A DNA stretch of 64,000 bases from Croceivirga sp. (GTDB taxonomy: Bacteria; Bacteroidota; Bacteroidia; Flavobacteriales; Flavobacteriaceae). The notes under the pieces were generated by a model that searched no databases, had not been told where the DNA came from, and saw nothing but the letters and a program-made list of their open reading frames with translations. The stretch covers positions 186,001 to 250,000 of the forward strand of contig JANQQQ010000008.1 in assembly GCA_028284935.1 (NCBI GenBank), read 5' to 3'. This document shows, in pieces, positions 7,214-16,300 of the stretch; within the stretch, counting starts at the first letter, position 1, and each line of letters begins with the position of its first letter. The position numbers and the translations under genes were made by a program.

Positions 7214-9415
7214 ATGGAAGTACAGCAATTTCACTACGATAACAAAATCGTACAAAAGTTCCTCTACGCAACAATGCTTTGGGGAGTCGTGGGAATGGTT
7301 GTGGGCCTTTTATTGGCCTTTATGTTTTTGTTCCCTAACCTAACGGATGGTATTTCTTGGTTAAGTTTTGGGCGTCTTCGTCCATTACACACCAATGCTG
7401 TCATTTTTGCTTTTGTGGGTAACGCCATTTTTGCAGGGGTGTATTACTCCCTACAGCGTTTGCTCAAGGCAAGAATGTTCAGCGATGTATTGAGTAACAT
7501 TAATTTCTGGGGCTGGCAGTTAATCATCGTGTCCGCAGCAATTACGCTTCCCTTGGGTATTACAACATCAAAAGAGTATGCCGAACTGGAATGGCCAATA
7601 GATATTGCCATTGCATTGATTTGGGTGGTCTTTGGCTGGAACATGATTGGGACGATTCTTAAGAGAAGACAACGTCATTTGTATGTAGCGATTTGGTTCT
7701 ATTTGGCAACCTTTGTAACTGTTGCAGTGCTCCATATCTTCAACAGTTTGGAATTACCGGTGGCAGCGTTAAAAAGTTATTCAGTGTATGCCGGGGTGCA
7801 GGATGCTTTGGTGCAGTGGTGGTACGGACATAATGCTGTGGCATTTTTCTTGACCACCCCGTTCTTGGGCTTGATGTATTACTTTGTTCCAAAAGCGGCC
7901 AATCGTCCGGTCTACTCCTATCGCTTGTCCATTGTCCACTTTTGGTCTTTAATTTTCATTTATATATGGGCTGGACCGCACCACTTATTGTATTCCGCAC
8001 TTCCTGATTGGGCACAGAACCTCGGAGTGGTCTTCTCCGTAATGTTGATAGCGCCATCTTGGGGGGGTATGATCAATGGATTGTTGACACTTCGTGGTGT
8101 CTGGGATAAGGTGAGAAGTGATGCCACGTTGAAGTTTATGGTCGTTGCAATTACCGGCTATGGTATGGCTACGTTTGAAGGTCCTATGCTTTCGTTAAAA
8201 AATGTCAATGCCATCGCCCATTTTAGTGATTGGATTATCGCCCACGTTCATGTTGGGGCTTTGGCCTGGAATGGCTTCCTTACTTTTGGTATGATATATT
8301 ACTTGGTGCCAAAAATGTGGAAAACCACACTATATTCCAAAGGCTTGGCCAACTTCCATTTTTGGATAGGAACCTTAGGCATCATTTTATATGCCCTACC
8401 CATGTACGTTGCTGGTTTTACCCAGGCTTTGATGTGGAAAGACTTTAATCCAGATGGGACCTTGGTATATGGTAACTTCTTGGAAACCGTTCAACAGATC
8501 ATTCCAATGTATTGGATGCGAGCCATTGGAGGAACCCTCTTTATTGTAGGTATGCTTGTGATGGTATACAATGTTATTGTAACAATAAGAAAGGGTAGCG
8601 CGGTTGAGGATGAATTGGCAGAAGCAGCCGCATTGACAAGGGTAACAGGACGTAGAACTGCTGGAGAAACGTTCCATACTTGGTTGGAAAGAAGACCAGT
8701 ACAATTGACCATTTTGGCCACGGTGGCCATTTTGATAGGAGGTATAGTTCAAATTATTCCGACTATACTCGTTAAATCAAATATTCCTACGATAACCAGT
8801 GTAAAACCATATACGCCATTGGAGTTGGAAGGTCGTGACCTTTATATCCGTGAAGGCTGTGTTGGGTGCCACTCCCAAATGATACGGCCGTTCCGAAGCG
8901 AAGTGGAGCGGTATGGGGAATATGCAAAAGCGGGCGAATTTGTATATGATCACCCCTTCCTTTGGGGAAGTAAACGTACGGGTCCTGACCTGCTCCGCGT
9001 TGGGGGTAAATATTCTGACAACTGGCACTTGAACCATATGTACGATCCCCAAAGTACATCGGCAGGATCTATCATGCCGGCTTACCAATGGTTGGTGCGG
9101 AATGAGCATGATAGAAGTCAAATAGAGGCAAAAATGAATGCCATGGTGACCTTAGGTGTGCCTTATACGGATGAAGACATAACAAACGCCCAACAGTCCA
9201 TGGCAGAACAGGCACTTCAAATAGAGAAAAACCTTTACAGCGATCCGGAGTTTGTGAAATCGTATGAAGCAGATAAAAAATACGCCAAAGAAAACGGTTT
9301 GGAATTTGTAGAAATGCGAGATCGTGAGATTGTAAGTCTCATTGCCTACCTACAGCGTTTAGGTACGGACATTAAAGTAAAGGATAACGACGGTTTACTG
9401 TCAGAAAACAAATAA
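7214..9415 (+). CDS. ccoNO: Fused cbb3 cytochrome c oxidase subunits I and II
   Basis: The 733-residue protein joins CcoN (about 1-485) to CcoO (about 500-733). CcoN has about 13 membrane helices and the expected haem and copper ligands: 'HTNAV', 'WYGHNAV', the His pair in 'GPHHLL' and 'HVHVGAL'. CcoO begins with an anchoring helix and carries one c-type haem site, C549-x2-C552-H553, followed by 'SQMIRPF'. The enzyme reduces oxygen with high affinity and pumps protons. The N-O fusion is typical of Bacteroidota. The gene follows ccoS after three bases and precedes ccoQ after three bases. Confidence 0.96.
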   Translation: MEVQQFHYDNKIVQKFLYATMLWGVVGMVVGLLLAFMFLFPNLTDGISWLSFGRLRPLHTNAVIFAFVGNAIFAGVYYSLQRLLKARMFSDVLSNINFWGWQLIIVSAAITLPLGITTSKEYAELEWPIDIAIALIWVVFGWNMIGTILKRRQRHLYVAIWFYLATFVTVAVLHIFNSLELPVAALKSYSVYAGVQDALVQWWYGHNAVAFFLTTPFLGLMYYFVPKAANRPVYSYRLSIVHFWSLIFIYIWAGPHHLLYSALPDWAQNLGVVFSVMLIAPSWGGMINGLLTLRGVWDKVRSDATLKFMVVAITGYGMATFEGPMLSLKNVNAIAHFSDWIIAHVHVGALAWNGFLTFGMIYYLVPKMWKTTLYSKGLANFHFWIGTLGIILYALPMYVAGFTQALMWKDFNPDGTLVYGNFLETVQQIIPMYWMRAIGGTLFIVGMLVMVYNVIVTIRKGSAVEDELAEAAALTRVTGRRTAGETFHTWLERRPVQLTILATVAILIGGIVQIIPTILVKSNIPTITSVKPYTPLELEGRDLYIREGCVGCHSQMIRPFRSEVERYGEYAKAGEFVYDHPFLWGSKRTGPDLLRVGGKYSDNWHLNHMYDPQSTSAGSIMPAYQWLVRNEHDRSQIEAKMNAMVTLGVPYTDEDITNAQQSMAEQALQIEKNLYSDPEFVKSYEADKKYAKENGLEFVEMRDREIVSLIAYLQRLGTDIKVKDNDGLLSENK

Positions 9416-9418
9416 GCG

Positions 9419-9622
9419 ATGTTGAAGTTTGTAAAAAGCCATATGGAAAGTATCGATGGGATTGCTACCTATCCTATGATATCCCTTTTAATATTCTTTG
9501 TGTTCTTCACCTTACTTTTTTGGTGGGTGTTCACCGCAAGCAAATCCCATATTAAGGAAATGGGCGAACTGCCCTTGGATAACGATAATGACCAACCATT
9601 AAATAAAAACTATGATGTCTAG
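9419..9622 (+). CDS. ccoQ: cbb3 oxidase subunit CcoQ
   Basis: The 67-residue protein has one transmembrane helix (about 20-40) with a 'FWWVF' motif and a polar tail, as in CcoQ/FixQ. The subunit stabilises the oxidase complex and shields it from oxygen in species studied. Its 3' end overlaps the start of ccoP by 11 bases, which suggests translational coupling. Confidence 0.85.
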   Translation: MLKFVKSHMESIDGIATYPMISLLIFFVFFTLLFWWVFTASKSHIKEMGELPLDNDNDQPLNKNYDV

Positions 9623-10568
9623 AATTCCATGGTGGATACGGGTTCCACTACTATTTTTTATTGTGTTCGGCTTGATGGAATACTTCATTGATTCCGGTGA
9701 TAAACCGGCAATCATAGAATATCCGATCACCCAGTTTTTTATGTTGATGGTCCTTTTGATTTTGATAGCCATTGAGGTGATTTTGAAATCGGTTGAAAAT
9801 GTCATGTTTCAAACACTTTCGGCGGAGGCCCAGGAACGATACCTAGCGGCCAAAAACAAAAAGCCAGAGTACAAATGGATTAACGGTATTTATAAAAGGT
9901 TGACCAGAAGCCGTTCCATTGACCGTGAGCAAGAAATCATTCTGGATCATAACTACGATGGGATTCGAGAACTTGATAATGTATTGCCTCCATGGTGGGT
10001 CTATATGTTCTACGTGACCATCATCTTTGGATTGGTTTACTTGGTACGTTTCCATATTGTCGGGGATTATACCCAGGCCATTGAATATGAAAACGAAGTA
10101 GCAGAAGCCAAAATTGCTATCGAAGAGTATAAAAAGACGGCTAAAAACCTAGTTGATGTAAATACTGTTGAGGTATTGACCGATGCCTCTGATTTAGCAG
10201 CTGGTGAAAAGATTTTTACTGCAAACTGTGTGGTTTGCCATATGGCCGATGGAGGTGGTGGTATTGGTCCTAATTTGACCGACGAATACTGGATTCTTGG
10301 AGGGGGCATCAAAAATGTTTTCCGTACCATCTCCGAAGGCGGTAGGGACGGTAAGGGCATGGTAGCTTGGAAAAATAGTTTGAAACCTGTTGAAATGGCC
10401 CAAGTAGCCAGTTATTTGTTGCAGTTTCAAGGTACTACCGCTGCGAACCCTAAGGCTCCTGAAGGGGAAATTTGGGTAGATCCAGATGCTCCGGTGGCGC
10501 CGGAAGTTCCGGCTGAAGAGGTGCCTGCCGAACAGGCTCAGGATTCTTTAACTGTAGCGATGAACTGA
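9612..10568 (+). CDS. ccoP: cbb3 oxidase subunit CcoP with a single c-type haem
   Basis: The 318-residue protein has two N-terminal membrane helices (about 12-60), then a third helix near 130-150 preceding the FixP-like 'LPPWWVYMFY' motif, and a cytochrome c domain (about 190-285) with C206-x2-C209-H210. Only one CxxCH is present, whereas proteobacterial CcoP has two. The tail is rich in Pro, Ala and Glu. CcoP passes electrons from the bc1 complex or soluble cytochromes to CcoO. The start could be either of two adjacent ATGs (9612, 9615). Confidence 0.92.
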   Translation: MMSRIPWWIRVPLLFFIVFGLMEYFIDSGDKPAIIEYPITQFFMLMVLLILIAIEVILKSVENVMFQTLSAEAQERYLAAKNKKPEYKWINGIYKRLTRSRSIDREQEIILDHNYDGIRELDNVLPPWWVYMFYVTIIFGLVYLVRFHIVGDYTQAIEYENEVAEAKIAIEEYKKTAKNLVDVNTVEVLTDASDLAAGEKIFTANCVVCHMADGGGGIGPNLTDEYWILGGGIKNVFRTISEGGRDGKGMVAWKNSLKPVEMAQVASYLLQFQGTTAANPKAPEGEIWVDPDAPVAPEVPAEEVPAEQAQDSLTVAMN

Positions 10569-10570
10569 AC

Positions 10571-10609
10571 CAATGCCTCCCCAGCTAAGATTAAGATGAT
10601 GAGGCATTG
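10571..10609 (+). promoter_or_regulatory. Hairpin between ccoP and ccoG
   Basis: CAATGCCTC (10571-10579) pairs perfectly with GAGGCATTG (10601-10609) across a 21-base loop. No T-run follows, so it is more likely an RNA stability or processing element, or a leaky terminator, than a full stop. It splits the cco operon into an upstream structural part and a downstream assembly part. Confidence 0.4.
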
Positions 10610-10665
10610 AATTTGATTTCTTAAGGACGCGATTGTGGAAGGGGTTGGAAAGCACCTACTAGGCT

Positions 10666-12075
10666 ATGGAAGAAAATTTTAGGGATTCAATAGGAACGGT
10701 AACCGCAGAGGGAAAAAGGGCATGGGTATATCCCAAAAAGCCGGGTGGCCGGTTTTATGAGTATCGCAAGTATGTGAGCTATGGATTGTTGCTATTCCTT
10801 TTCGCTGCACCCTTTCTAAAAATCAATGGGAACCAGTTTTTGATGTTCAATGTCCTGGAAAGGCGATTCAATATTTTTGGCTTCCCATTCTGGCCCCAAG
10901 ATTTTCATCTCTTTGTAATCTCTATGATTATCGGGGTGATTTTTATCGCTCTTTTCACTGTGGCCTTCGGGAGGATATTTTGTGGTTGGATTTGCCCCCA
11001 GACCATTTTTATGGAGATGGTCTTCCGCCGAATTGAATATTGGATAGATGGTGATAGGGGTGCGCAAATGCGGTTGGACAAGGCCCCATGGACAGGCAAA
11101 AAGATTCGAAAAAGGGTATTGAAGTGGACCATTTTTTTCATTATTTCCTTTTTGATTGCCAACATCTTCCTAGCGTATTTAATCGGTAGTGATCAACTGT
11201 TGCAATATGTTGTGGAAGGCCCAATGGCCCATTTGGGTACCATGGTCCCCTTGTTGATTTTTACTGGGGTCTTCTATTTTGTCTTTGCATGGTTCAGGGA
11301 ACAAGTATGCATCATTGCCTGTCCCTATGGACGTTTGCAAGGAGTGCTTTTGGATGATAAATCCGTTGTGGTGGCCTATGACCACGTACGCGGTGAAGGA
11401 TCGGCCGGAAGGAAAAAATTTAGGAAAAATGAAGACAGGGATGCTTTGGGCCACGGCGACTGTATTGATTGCTTTCAGTGTGTGAACGTATGCCCCACTG
11501 GAATAGATATACGTAATGGGACGCAACTGGAGTGCGTAAATTGTACGGCCTGTATTGATGAGTGTGACCATATTATGGATAGCATCAATCGGCCAAGGGG
11601 CTTAATCAGGTATGCCAGCGAAAATGAGATTTCCCATAAAGAGAAGTTTCGTTTTACGGCTCGAATGAAGGGGTACGCTGGTGTTCTGACTATTTTGATT
11701 GGTGTTCTTGTAGGAATGTTGTTTTTGAGAAATGATCTTGAAGCCAATATTTTAAGGTTGCCAGGTCAGATATATGAGCGAAAGGCCAATAATATTATTA
11801 GTAATGTATATACCTATAAACTGGTGAATAAAACCGCACAGAATATTGATGAAGTGAGTTTTAAATTGTTATCACATAACGGTGAGATAAAAATGGTCTC
11901 AACTGAGACATTTCAAGTACCGGCGCAAGATTTGGCAGAAGGTACTTTGTTTATTGAAATCAATAACTCCGCATTGACAGGAGATAAAGATAAATTGGAA
12001 ATTGGTGTTTACAGCAATGGGGAATTAATAGAAACCACGATGACCCAATTTTTAGCGCCAAGAAGTTATAATTAA
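10666..12075 (+). CDS. ccoG: cbb3 assembly ferredoxin-like protein CcoG
   Basis: The 469-residue membrane protein has an N-terminal region with helices near 35-55, 80-105 and 155-180, a 'CGWICPQTIF' motif, and two ferredoxin-type cysteine clusters at about 266-303 (C-x2-C-x2-C-x3-CP and C-x2-C-x2-C-x3-C). The C-terminal 120 residues form an Ig-like domain. CcoG/RdxA is a copper reductase that helps deliver Cu to CcoN in proteobacteria. The gene stands 97 bp after ccoP and ten bases before ccoH. Confidence 0.94.
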   Translation: MEENFRDSIGTVTAEGKRAWVYPKKPGGRFYEYRKYVSYGLLLFLFAAPFLKINGNQFLMFNVLERRFNIFGFPFWPQDFHLFVISMIIGVIFIALFTVAFGRIFCGWICPQTIFMEMVFRRIEYWIDGDRGAQMRLDKAPWTGKKIRKRVLKWTIFFIISFLIANIFLAYLIGSDQLLQYVVEGPMAHLGTMVPLLIFTGVFYFVFAWFREQVCIIACPYGRLQGVLLDDKSVVVAYDHVRGEGSAGRKKFRKNEDRDALGHGDCIDCFQCVNVCPTGIDIRNGTQLECVNCTACIDECDHIMDSINRPRGLIRYASENEISHKEKFRFTARMKGYAGVLTILIGVLVGMLFLRNDLEANILRLPGQIYERKANNIISNVYTYKLVNKTAQNIDEVSFKLLSHNGEIKMVSTETFQVPAQDLAEGTLFIEINNSALTGDKDKLEIGVYSNGELIETTMTQFLAPRSYN

Positions 12076-12085
12076 AGAAAAAAAG

Positions 12086-12532
12086 ATGAGAATCAATTGG
12101 GGAACAGGAATTGTTTTGGCCTTTATAGGTTTTATTTCCTTCATCATGTATTTCGTAATTCAAATGAATATGGAAAATAGGGCCGATCACGAATTGGTTA
12201 CCAAAGACTATTACAAAAAAGAACTAGCCTATCAAAAAGAGATTGACGCTGAAAAAAATGCAGTTGTGCATAACGCCAAGCTCCAAATAACTAAAAGTGA
12301 AAAAGGCGTATTGATAGCCTTTCCAGAAAACTTTGAACCTAAAAAAATCACTGGTAAAGTGTCCCTATACCGACCGTCGAACAGGCATTTGGATGTTAAC
12401 TTTCCTATAAGTTTGTCCAATACACATTTGCTCATACCTGACAACCGCTTGGTAGACGGTCGATGGGACATTACCATTGAATGGAGTTATAATGGCAATA
12501 GTTTTTTGCACAAAGAAAAAATAAGGTACTGA
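12086..12532 (+). CDS. ccoH: FixH/CcoH family protein
   Basis: This 148-residue protein has one N-terminal helix (about 8-28) with the 'MRINWGTGIV' start typical of Bacteroidota FixH and a 'LVTKDYYKKELAYQ' segment shared by the family. The rest is a small beta domain on the outer side of the membrane. CcoH/FixH helps assemble cbb3 oxidase. It is ten bases downstream of ccoG. Confidence 0.9.
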   Translation: MRINWGTGIVLAFIGFISFIMYFVIQMNMENRADHELVTKDYYKKELAYQKEIDAEKNAVVHNAKLQITKSEKGVLIAFPENFEPKKITGKVSLYRPSNRHLDVNFPISLSNTHLLIPDNRLVDGRWDITIEWSYNGNSFLHKEKIRY

Positions 12533-12606
12533 TTATTGGAATTTTAAAAAACCTCTGTTGCAAAAAAGACGGGTTTGTTGAGCGTATGTATACTTAAGAA
12601 AGGAAT

Positions 12607-12640
12607 AATGCCAAAATGTTTAAACAGCGTTTAGGGCATT
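12607..12640 (+). promoter_or_regulatory. Hairpin in the leader of the SafE-like gene
   Basis: AATGCC (12607-12612) pairs with GGCATT (12635-12640), and inside it TAAAC pairs with GTTTA around a three-base loop. The structure ends 12 bases before the start codon and might affect initiation. No function is established. Confidence 0.25.
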
Positions 12641-12652
12641 GAATACTAAAAT

Positions 12653-13363
12653 ATGGTGTTTTCAGCATTGATTTTGGGTTTTTTAGGCAGTCTACACTGT
12701 TTAGGTATGTGCGGCCCAATCGCCTTTATGCTGCCTTTGGATAGGAATGACCATTGGAACAAGGGCCTTCAACTATCAATTTATCATTTGGGCCGACTTT
12801 TATCATATACCTTATTGGGGCTTTCCTTTGGTTTTGTCGGTAAGGGACTTCAGTTATTCGGTGTTCAACAAAAATTATCTATTGGAATAGGCATCTTGAT
12901 GATTCTATTGGTGTTGGTTCCTTCCAAGTATTCTGCAAAAATATCCCTTACAAAACCTATCTATATCTTGATGGGAAAAGTGAAGTCAAAATTGGGTAAA
13001 GCACTAAAAAAACGGACACCGGATACGTTTTTGACCATTGGATTTTTGAATGGATTCTTACCCTGTGGGTTGGTCTATGTAGCGCTGTTCGGGGCCATAG
13101 CCATGGGAAGCCCTTTGCAGGGAAGTTTCTACATGTTTTTATTTGGGGTGGGTACGATTCCATTAATGACATCAGTCGTTTACGCCAGTGGCTTTTTCGG
13201 CCAAAGGATAAAAGCCCAAATACGAAGATTGGTCCCTGTTTTTGTGGTGATCATAGGGGTTTTATTTATCGTGAGGGGAATGGGATTGGGAATTCCTTAT
13301 GTTTCACCTAAAGCAGTGACTCCAAAAATGGTATCGGCAGATGTGGAGTGCCATGAGCCGTAA
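12653..13363 (+). CDS. SafE/TauE-like membrane protein of the cco operon
   Basis: The 236-residue protein has about six transmembrane helices and the signature 'LHCLGMCGP' at residues 14-22, followed by a second conserved 'NGFLPCGLVY'. These cysteines are typical of the sulfite exporter SafE group that accompanies cbb3 genes. Members of this group near cco genes are linked to copper or thiol transport for oxidase assembly, but the substrate is not known. It ends the cco gene cluster and is separated from ccoH by 120 bp. Confidence 0.8.
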   Translation: MVFSALILGFLGSLHCLGMCGPIAFMLPLDRNDHWNKGLQLSIYHLGRLLSYTLLGLSFGFVGKGLQLFGVQQKLSIGIGILMILLVLVPSKYSAKISLTKPIYILMGKVKSKLGKALKKRTPDTFLTIGFLNGFLPCGLVYVALFGAIAMGSPLQGSFYMFLFGVGTIPLMTSVVYASGFFGQRIKAQIRRLVPVFVVIIGVLFIVRGMGLGIPYVSPKAVTPKMVSADVECHEP

Positions 13364-13404
13364 CGTTCTTTTTTAACTAAAAAACTTATTGTTCTTACTG
13401 CCAA

Positions 13405-13435
13405 AACCTAAATGAGCAAGGTATGGATTTAGGTT
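13405..13435. repeat. Inverted repeat before the CoA-transferase gene
   Basis: AACCTAAAT (13405-13413) and ATTTAGGTT (13427-13435) form a perfect 9-bp inverted repeat with a 13-base spacer, 33 bp before the ATG. It could be an operator or a leader hairpin. No T-run follows. Confidence 0.35.
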
Positions 13436-13467
13436 AGGTTTCGAACGAATTTAAACTATATAAAACT

Positions 13468-14742
13468 ATGCAAATCACCACAGCTGAAGAAGTTGTAAAA
13501 CTGGTAAAATCGGGAGATCGCGTGTTCTTTCAAGGGGCCGCCATGACCCCAAACGAATTGATTGATGCTTTGTGTGAAAGACATCAGGAATTGGAAAATG
13601 TTGAAATTGTTTCCATCCACACCGAGGGCGATGCCAAATACACCCAAGAACCCTACAATAAAACATTTCATTTGAACTCATGTTTTGTAGGAGGAAATGT
13701 CCGAAAGAGCGTAAATACCCCTAGGGCCGATTATGTCCCCGTTTTTTTAAGTGAAATCCATCGATTGTTCTACGATGGCTACTTACCAATAGATGTTGTT
13801 TTTGTCCAGGTTTCCCCTCCGGACAAACATGGGTTTTGCTCTCTTGGGGTCTCCGTTGATGTGGCGTTACCTGCAGTGCGATCGGGTAAGACTATAGTTG
13901 CACAAATTAACCCTTCAGTACCGCGGACCCATGGAACAGGCATTGTTCACGTTGATGAAATAACATTGGCCTGTGAAGTGGACAGGCCCATACATGAACA
14001 CGCTCCGGCCAAGATATTTGAAATAGAGCAGCAAATTGGTAAAAATGTTGCCAATCTGATTGAGGATGGTGCCACCTTACAGATGGGTATTGGGAACATC
14101 CCTGATGCCGTATTGTCCAATTTAGGCAATCATAAAGACTTGGGAATCCATACCGAAATGTTTTCTGACGGCGTACTTCCTCTTTTAGAGAGTGGGGTGA
14201 TTACAGGAAAGGAAAAGGCGGTAAAAAGAGGGAAGATAGTGAGCTGTTTTGCGGTGGGTTCAAGAAAGTTGTACGACTTTATCGATGACAATCCCATTTG
14301 TGATTTCAGGGATGCCGGTTATACCAATGATACGGCAAGAATTCGAAGAAACCCAAAAGTGACTGCCATCAATAGCGCCATAGAGATTGATTTAACGGGA
14401 CAGGTTTGTGCGGATACTATCGGTAGTTACCAGTTTTCCGGGGTTGGTGGACAAATGGATTTTATCCGTGGAGCGGCACTTTCAAAAGGGGGCAAACCTA
14501 TTTTTGCCATCTCATCGGCAACCAAAAAGGGAGTGTCAAAAATTGTTCCTTTCCTTAAGCCCGGAGCAGGGGTAACCACAACTCGAGCCCATGTACATTT
14601 TGTTGCTACGGAACATGGTGTGGTCAACCTTTTTGGGAAAAATCTAAAACAACGGGCCAAGGCTATGATATCCATAGCCCATCCGGATAATCAGGAAATG
14701 TTGGAAAAGGCGGCCTTTGAGCGCTTTAACGGTAGTTTTTAG
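13468..14742 (+). CDS. Acetyl-CoA hydrolase/CoA-transferase family protein
   Basis: The 424-residue protein has the two-domain fold of class I CoA-transferases. The catalytic glutamate is E230 in 'GIHTEMFSDG', the glycine-rich loop is 'FSGVGGQMDF', and an N-terminal 'GDRVFFQGAAMTP' segment matches the family. It probably transfers CoA between acetate, succinate, propionate or 4-hydroxybutyrate; the exact acceptor cannot be told from sequence. The stop codon is four bases before the ATG of the pyruvate kinase-like gene, so both are likely co-transcribed and act in carboxylate metabolism. Confidence 0.9.
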   Translation: MQITTAEEVVKLVKSGDRVFFQGAAMTPNELIDALCERHQELENVEIVSIHTEGDAKYTQEPYNKTFHLNSCFVGGNVRKSVNTPRADYVPVFLSEIHRLFYDGYLPIDVVFVQVSPPDKHGFCSLGVSVDVALPAVRSGKTIVAQINPSVPRTHGTGIVHVDEITLACEVDRPIHEHAPAKIFEIEQQIGKNVANLIEDGATLQMGIGNIPDAVLSNLGNHKDLGIHTEMFSDGVLPLLESGVITGKEKAVKRGKIVSCFAVGSRKLYDFIDDNPICDFRDAGYTNDTARIRRNPKVTAINSAIEIDLTGQVCADTIGSYQFSGVGGQMDFIRGAALSKGGKPIFAISSATKKGVSKIVPFLKPGAGVTTTRAHVHFVATEHGVVNLFGKNLKQRAKAMISIAHPDNQEMLEKAAFERFNGSF

Positions 14743-14746
14743 ATTT

Positions 14747-16300
14747 ATGGTTAGTACCAAAGGGATGGACGTTCAGAGATTAATTGAGGAATTGGGATGC
14801 GTGAAGCGTGCCATTACTTATGGACAATCGAAAAATGTTTTGCCAGAAGCTGGACTCCACAAAGAGTACGAGCGGAGTGCGGAAAATCTATTCCATTATC
14901 TTGTTTTGAGAAGCTTTGATTTACGTCCTTTTCAACATGCGTTATCACAATTTGGACTTTCCGCATTGGGGACTGCAGAAGGTTACGTCTTACAAAATCT
15001 TAGAAACGTTATCCATCATTTAAAAAGGATGGCAGGAAACCCCATTGAAGCTAACATGGGTAAAAAATCATTGGGGTACAAAGAAAGTAGGGATATGCTT
15101 GAAAAGCACACTAAAAATCTTTTCGGCTCCCTTCGGTCGGTGGCTAAGACAAAGATTATGGTCACATTGCCCACAGAAGCCGCATTTGATGAAGGCATTG
15201 TTCTCAAAATGGCCCAAAATGGAATGGACATCGTTCGCATCAATCTTGGTCATGATGATAAATTGGTATGGCACGCTATGGTTATGAACGTCCAAAACGT
15301 TTCTAGAAGGTTAGGGCGTCCTATCAAAATCTATATGGATTTGGCAGGTCCAAAAATTAGAATAGGGTCCATTTCGTATCAAAACGGAAAAGGGAAGGAG
15401 CGAAACAGACTTCGTGTTCAGGAAGGCGAACACCTGTTATTGACCAAAAACGGAGCCAAGACGGTCAAATCCAAATTCAATAAAAATGGGGAACAGGTTC
15501 AAATGGCCAAAATTGGCGTTTCGTTACCGCAGATTATAGATGACGTAGCTGTAGGTGACCCTGTGTTGTTTGATGATGGAATGGTTGCGGGTAAGATTCT
15601 GGCCAAAAATACAAACAGCTGCGAAGTAAAAATTGAAAAGTGTTTTAAGCCAAAATTAGGTTCCGAAAAAGGCATTAACCTGCCGCGGACCCGACTCCAC
15701 CTTCCCGCCTTGACGCCCGAAGATATTCAAGTATTGTCCTTTGCCTGTAAGCATGCCGATATTCTTGGCTATTCCTTTGTGCGAAGCGAAGACGATGTTG
15801 AGATTCTGTATAAGGAATTGGATGCGTTGGGTGCCAAGGATATTGGGGTGGTTTTTAAGATTGAAAACCAAGAAGCATTTGAGAATTTTCCTGGAATTCT
15901 ATTGAAAGGGATGAAAAGAAATAAAATTGGGGTAATGATTGCCAGGGGTGATTTGGCCGTTGAATTGGGTTTTGAACGGATTTCCGAAGTACAGCGTGAA
16001 CTTCTTTGGATATGTGAGGCAGCACATGTACCTGTCATTTGGGCCACTCAGGTATTGGAAACGTTGGCCAAAAAAGGAATTCCTACACGAGCTGAAATCA
16101 GCGATGCTGCCCAGGGTGCAAGAGCTGAGTGCGTAATGTTAAACAAGGGACCTCACATACAGGAAGCTATTCGTACCCTTCGCAATATTTTGGATAAAAT
16201 GGATGGACATATGTCCAAAAAGAAAGACGCACTGTGTGCATTGAACATAGCTAAAAATTATATGAAATGGCAAGACCAAGAAGTAAGTCAGAGCTATTAG
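14747..16300 (+). CDS. Atypical pyruvate kinase-like protein
   Basis: The 517-residue protein starts at ATG 14747; an upstream start would lie in the previous gene. Residues 1-130 form a helical extension not found in classical enzymes. The remainder is the pyruvate kinase barrel with 'TKIMVTLP', 'RINLGH', 'MDLAGPKIR', 'KIENQEAFENF', 'ARGDLAVELG' and 'PTRAEISDAAQG'. The usual Ser of RxNxSH is Gly, and the Glu of GPEIR is Lys, which in known enzymes marks potassium independence. The allosteric C-terminal domain is absent. Phosphoenolpyruvate-to-pyruvate activity is plausible, but a different phosphotransfer is possible. Confidence 0.82.
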   Translation: MVSTKGMDVQRLIEELGCVKRAITYGQSKNVLPEAGLHKEYERSAENLFHYLVLRSFDLRPFQHALSQFGLSALGTAEGYVLQNLRNVIHHLKRMAGNPIEANMGKKSLGYKESRDMLEKHTKNLFGSLRSVAKTKIMVTLPTEAAFDEGIVLKMAQNGMDIVRINLGHDDKLVWHAMVMNVQNVSRRLGRPIKIYMDLAGPKIRIGSISYQNGKGKERNRLRVQEGEHLLLTKNGAKTVKSKFNKNGEQVQMAKIGVSLPQIIDDVAVGDPVLFDDGMVAGKILAKNTNSCEVKIEKCFKPKLGSEKGINLPRTRLHLPALTPEDIQVLSFACKHADILGYSFVRSEDDVEILYKELDALGAKDIGVVFKIENQEAFENFPGILLKGMKRNKIGVMIARGDLAVELGFERISEVQRELLWICEAAHVPVIWATQVLETLAKKGIPTRAEISDAAQGARAECVMLNKGPHIQEAIRTLRNILDKMDGHMSKKKDALCALNIAKNYMKWQDQEVSQSY

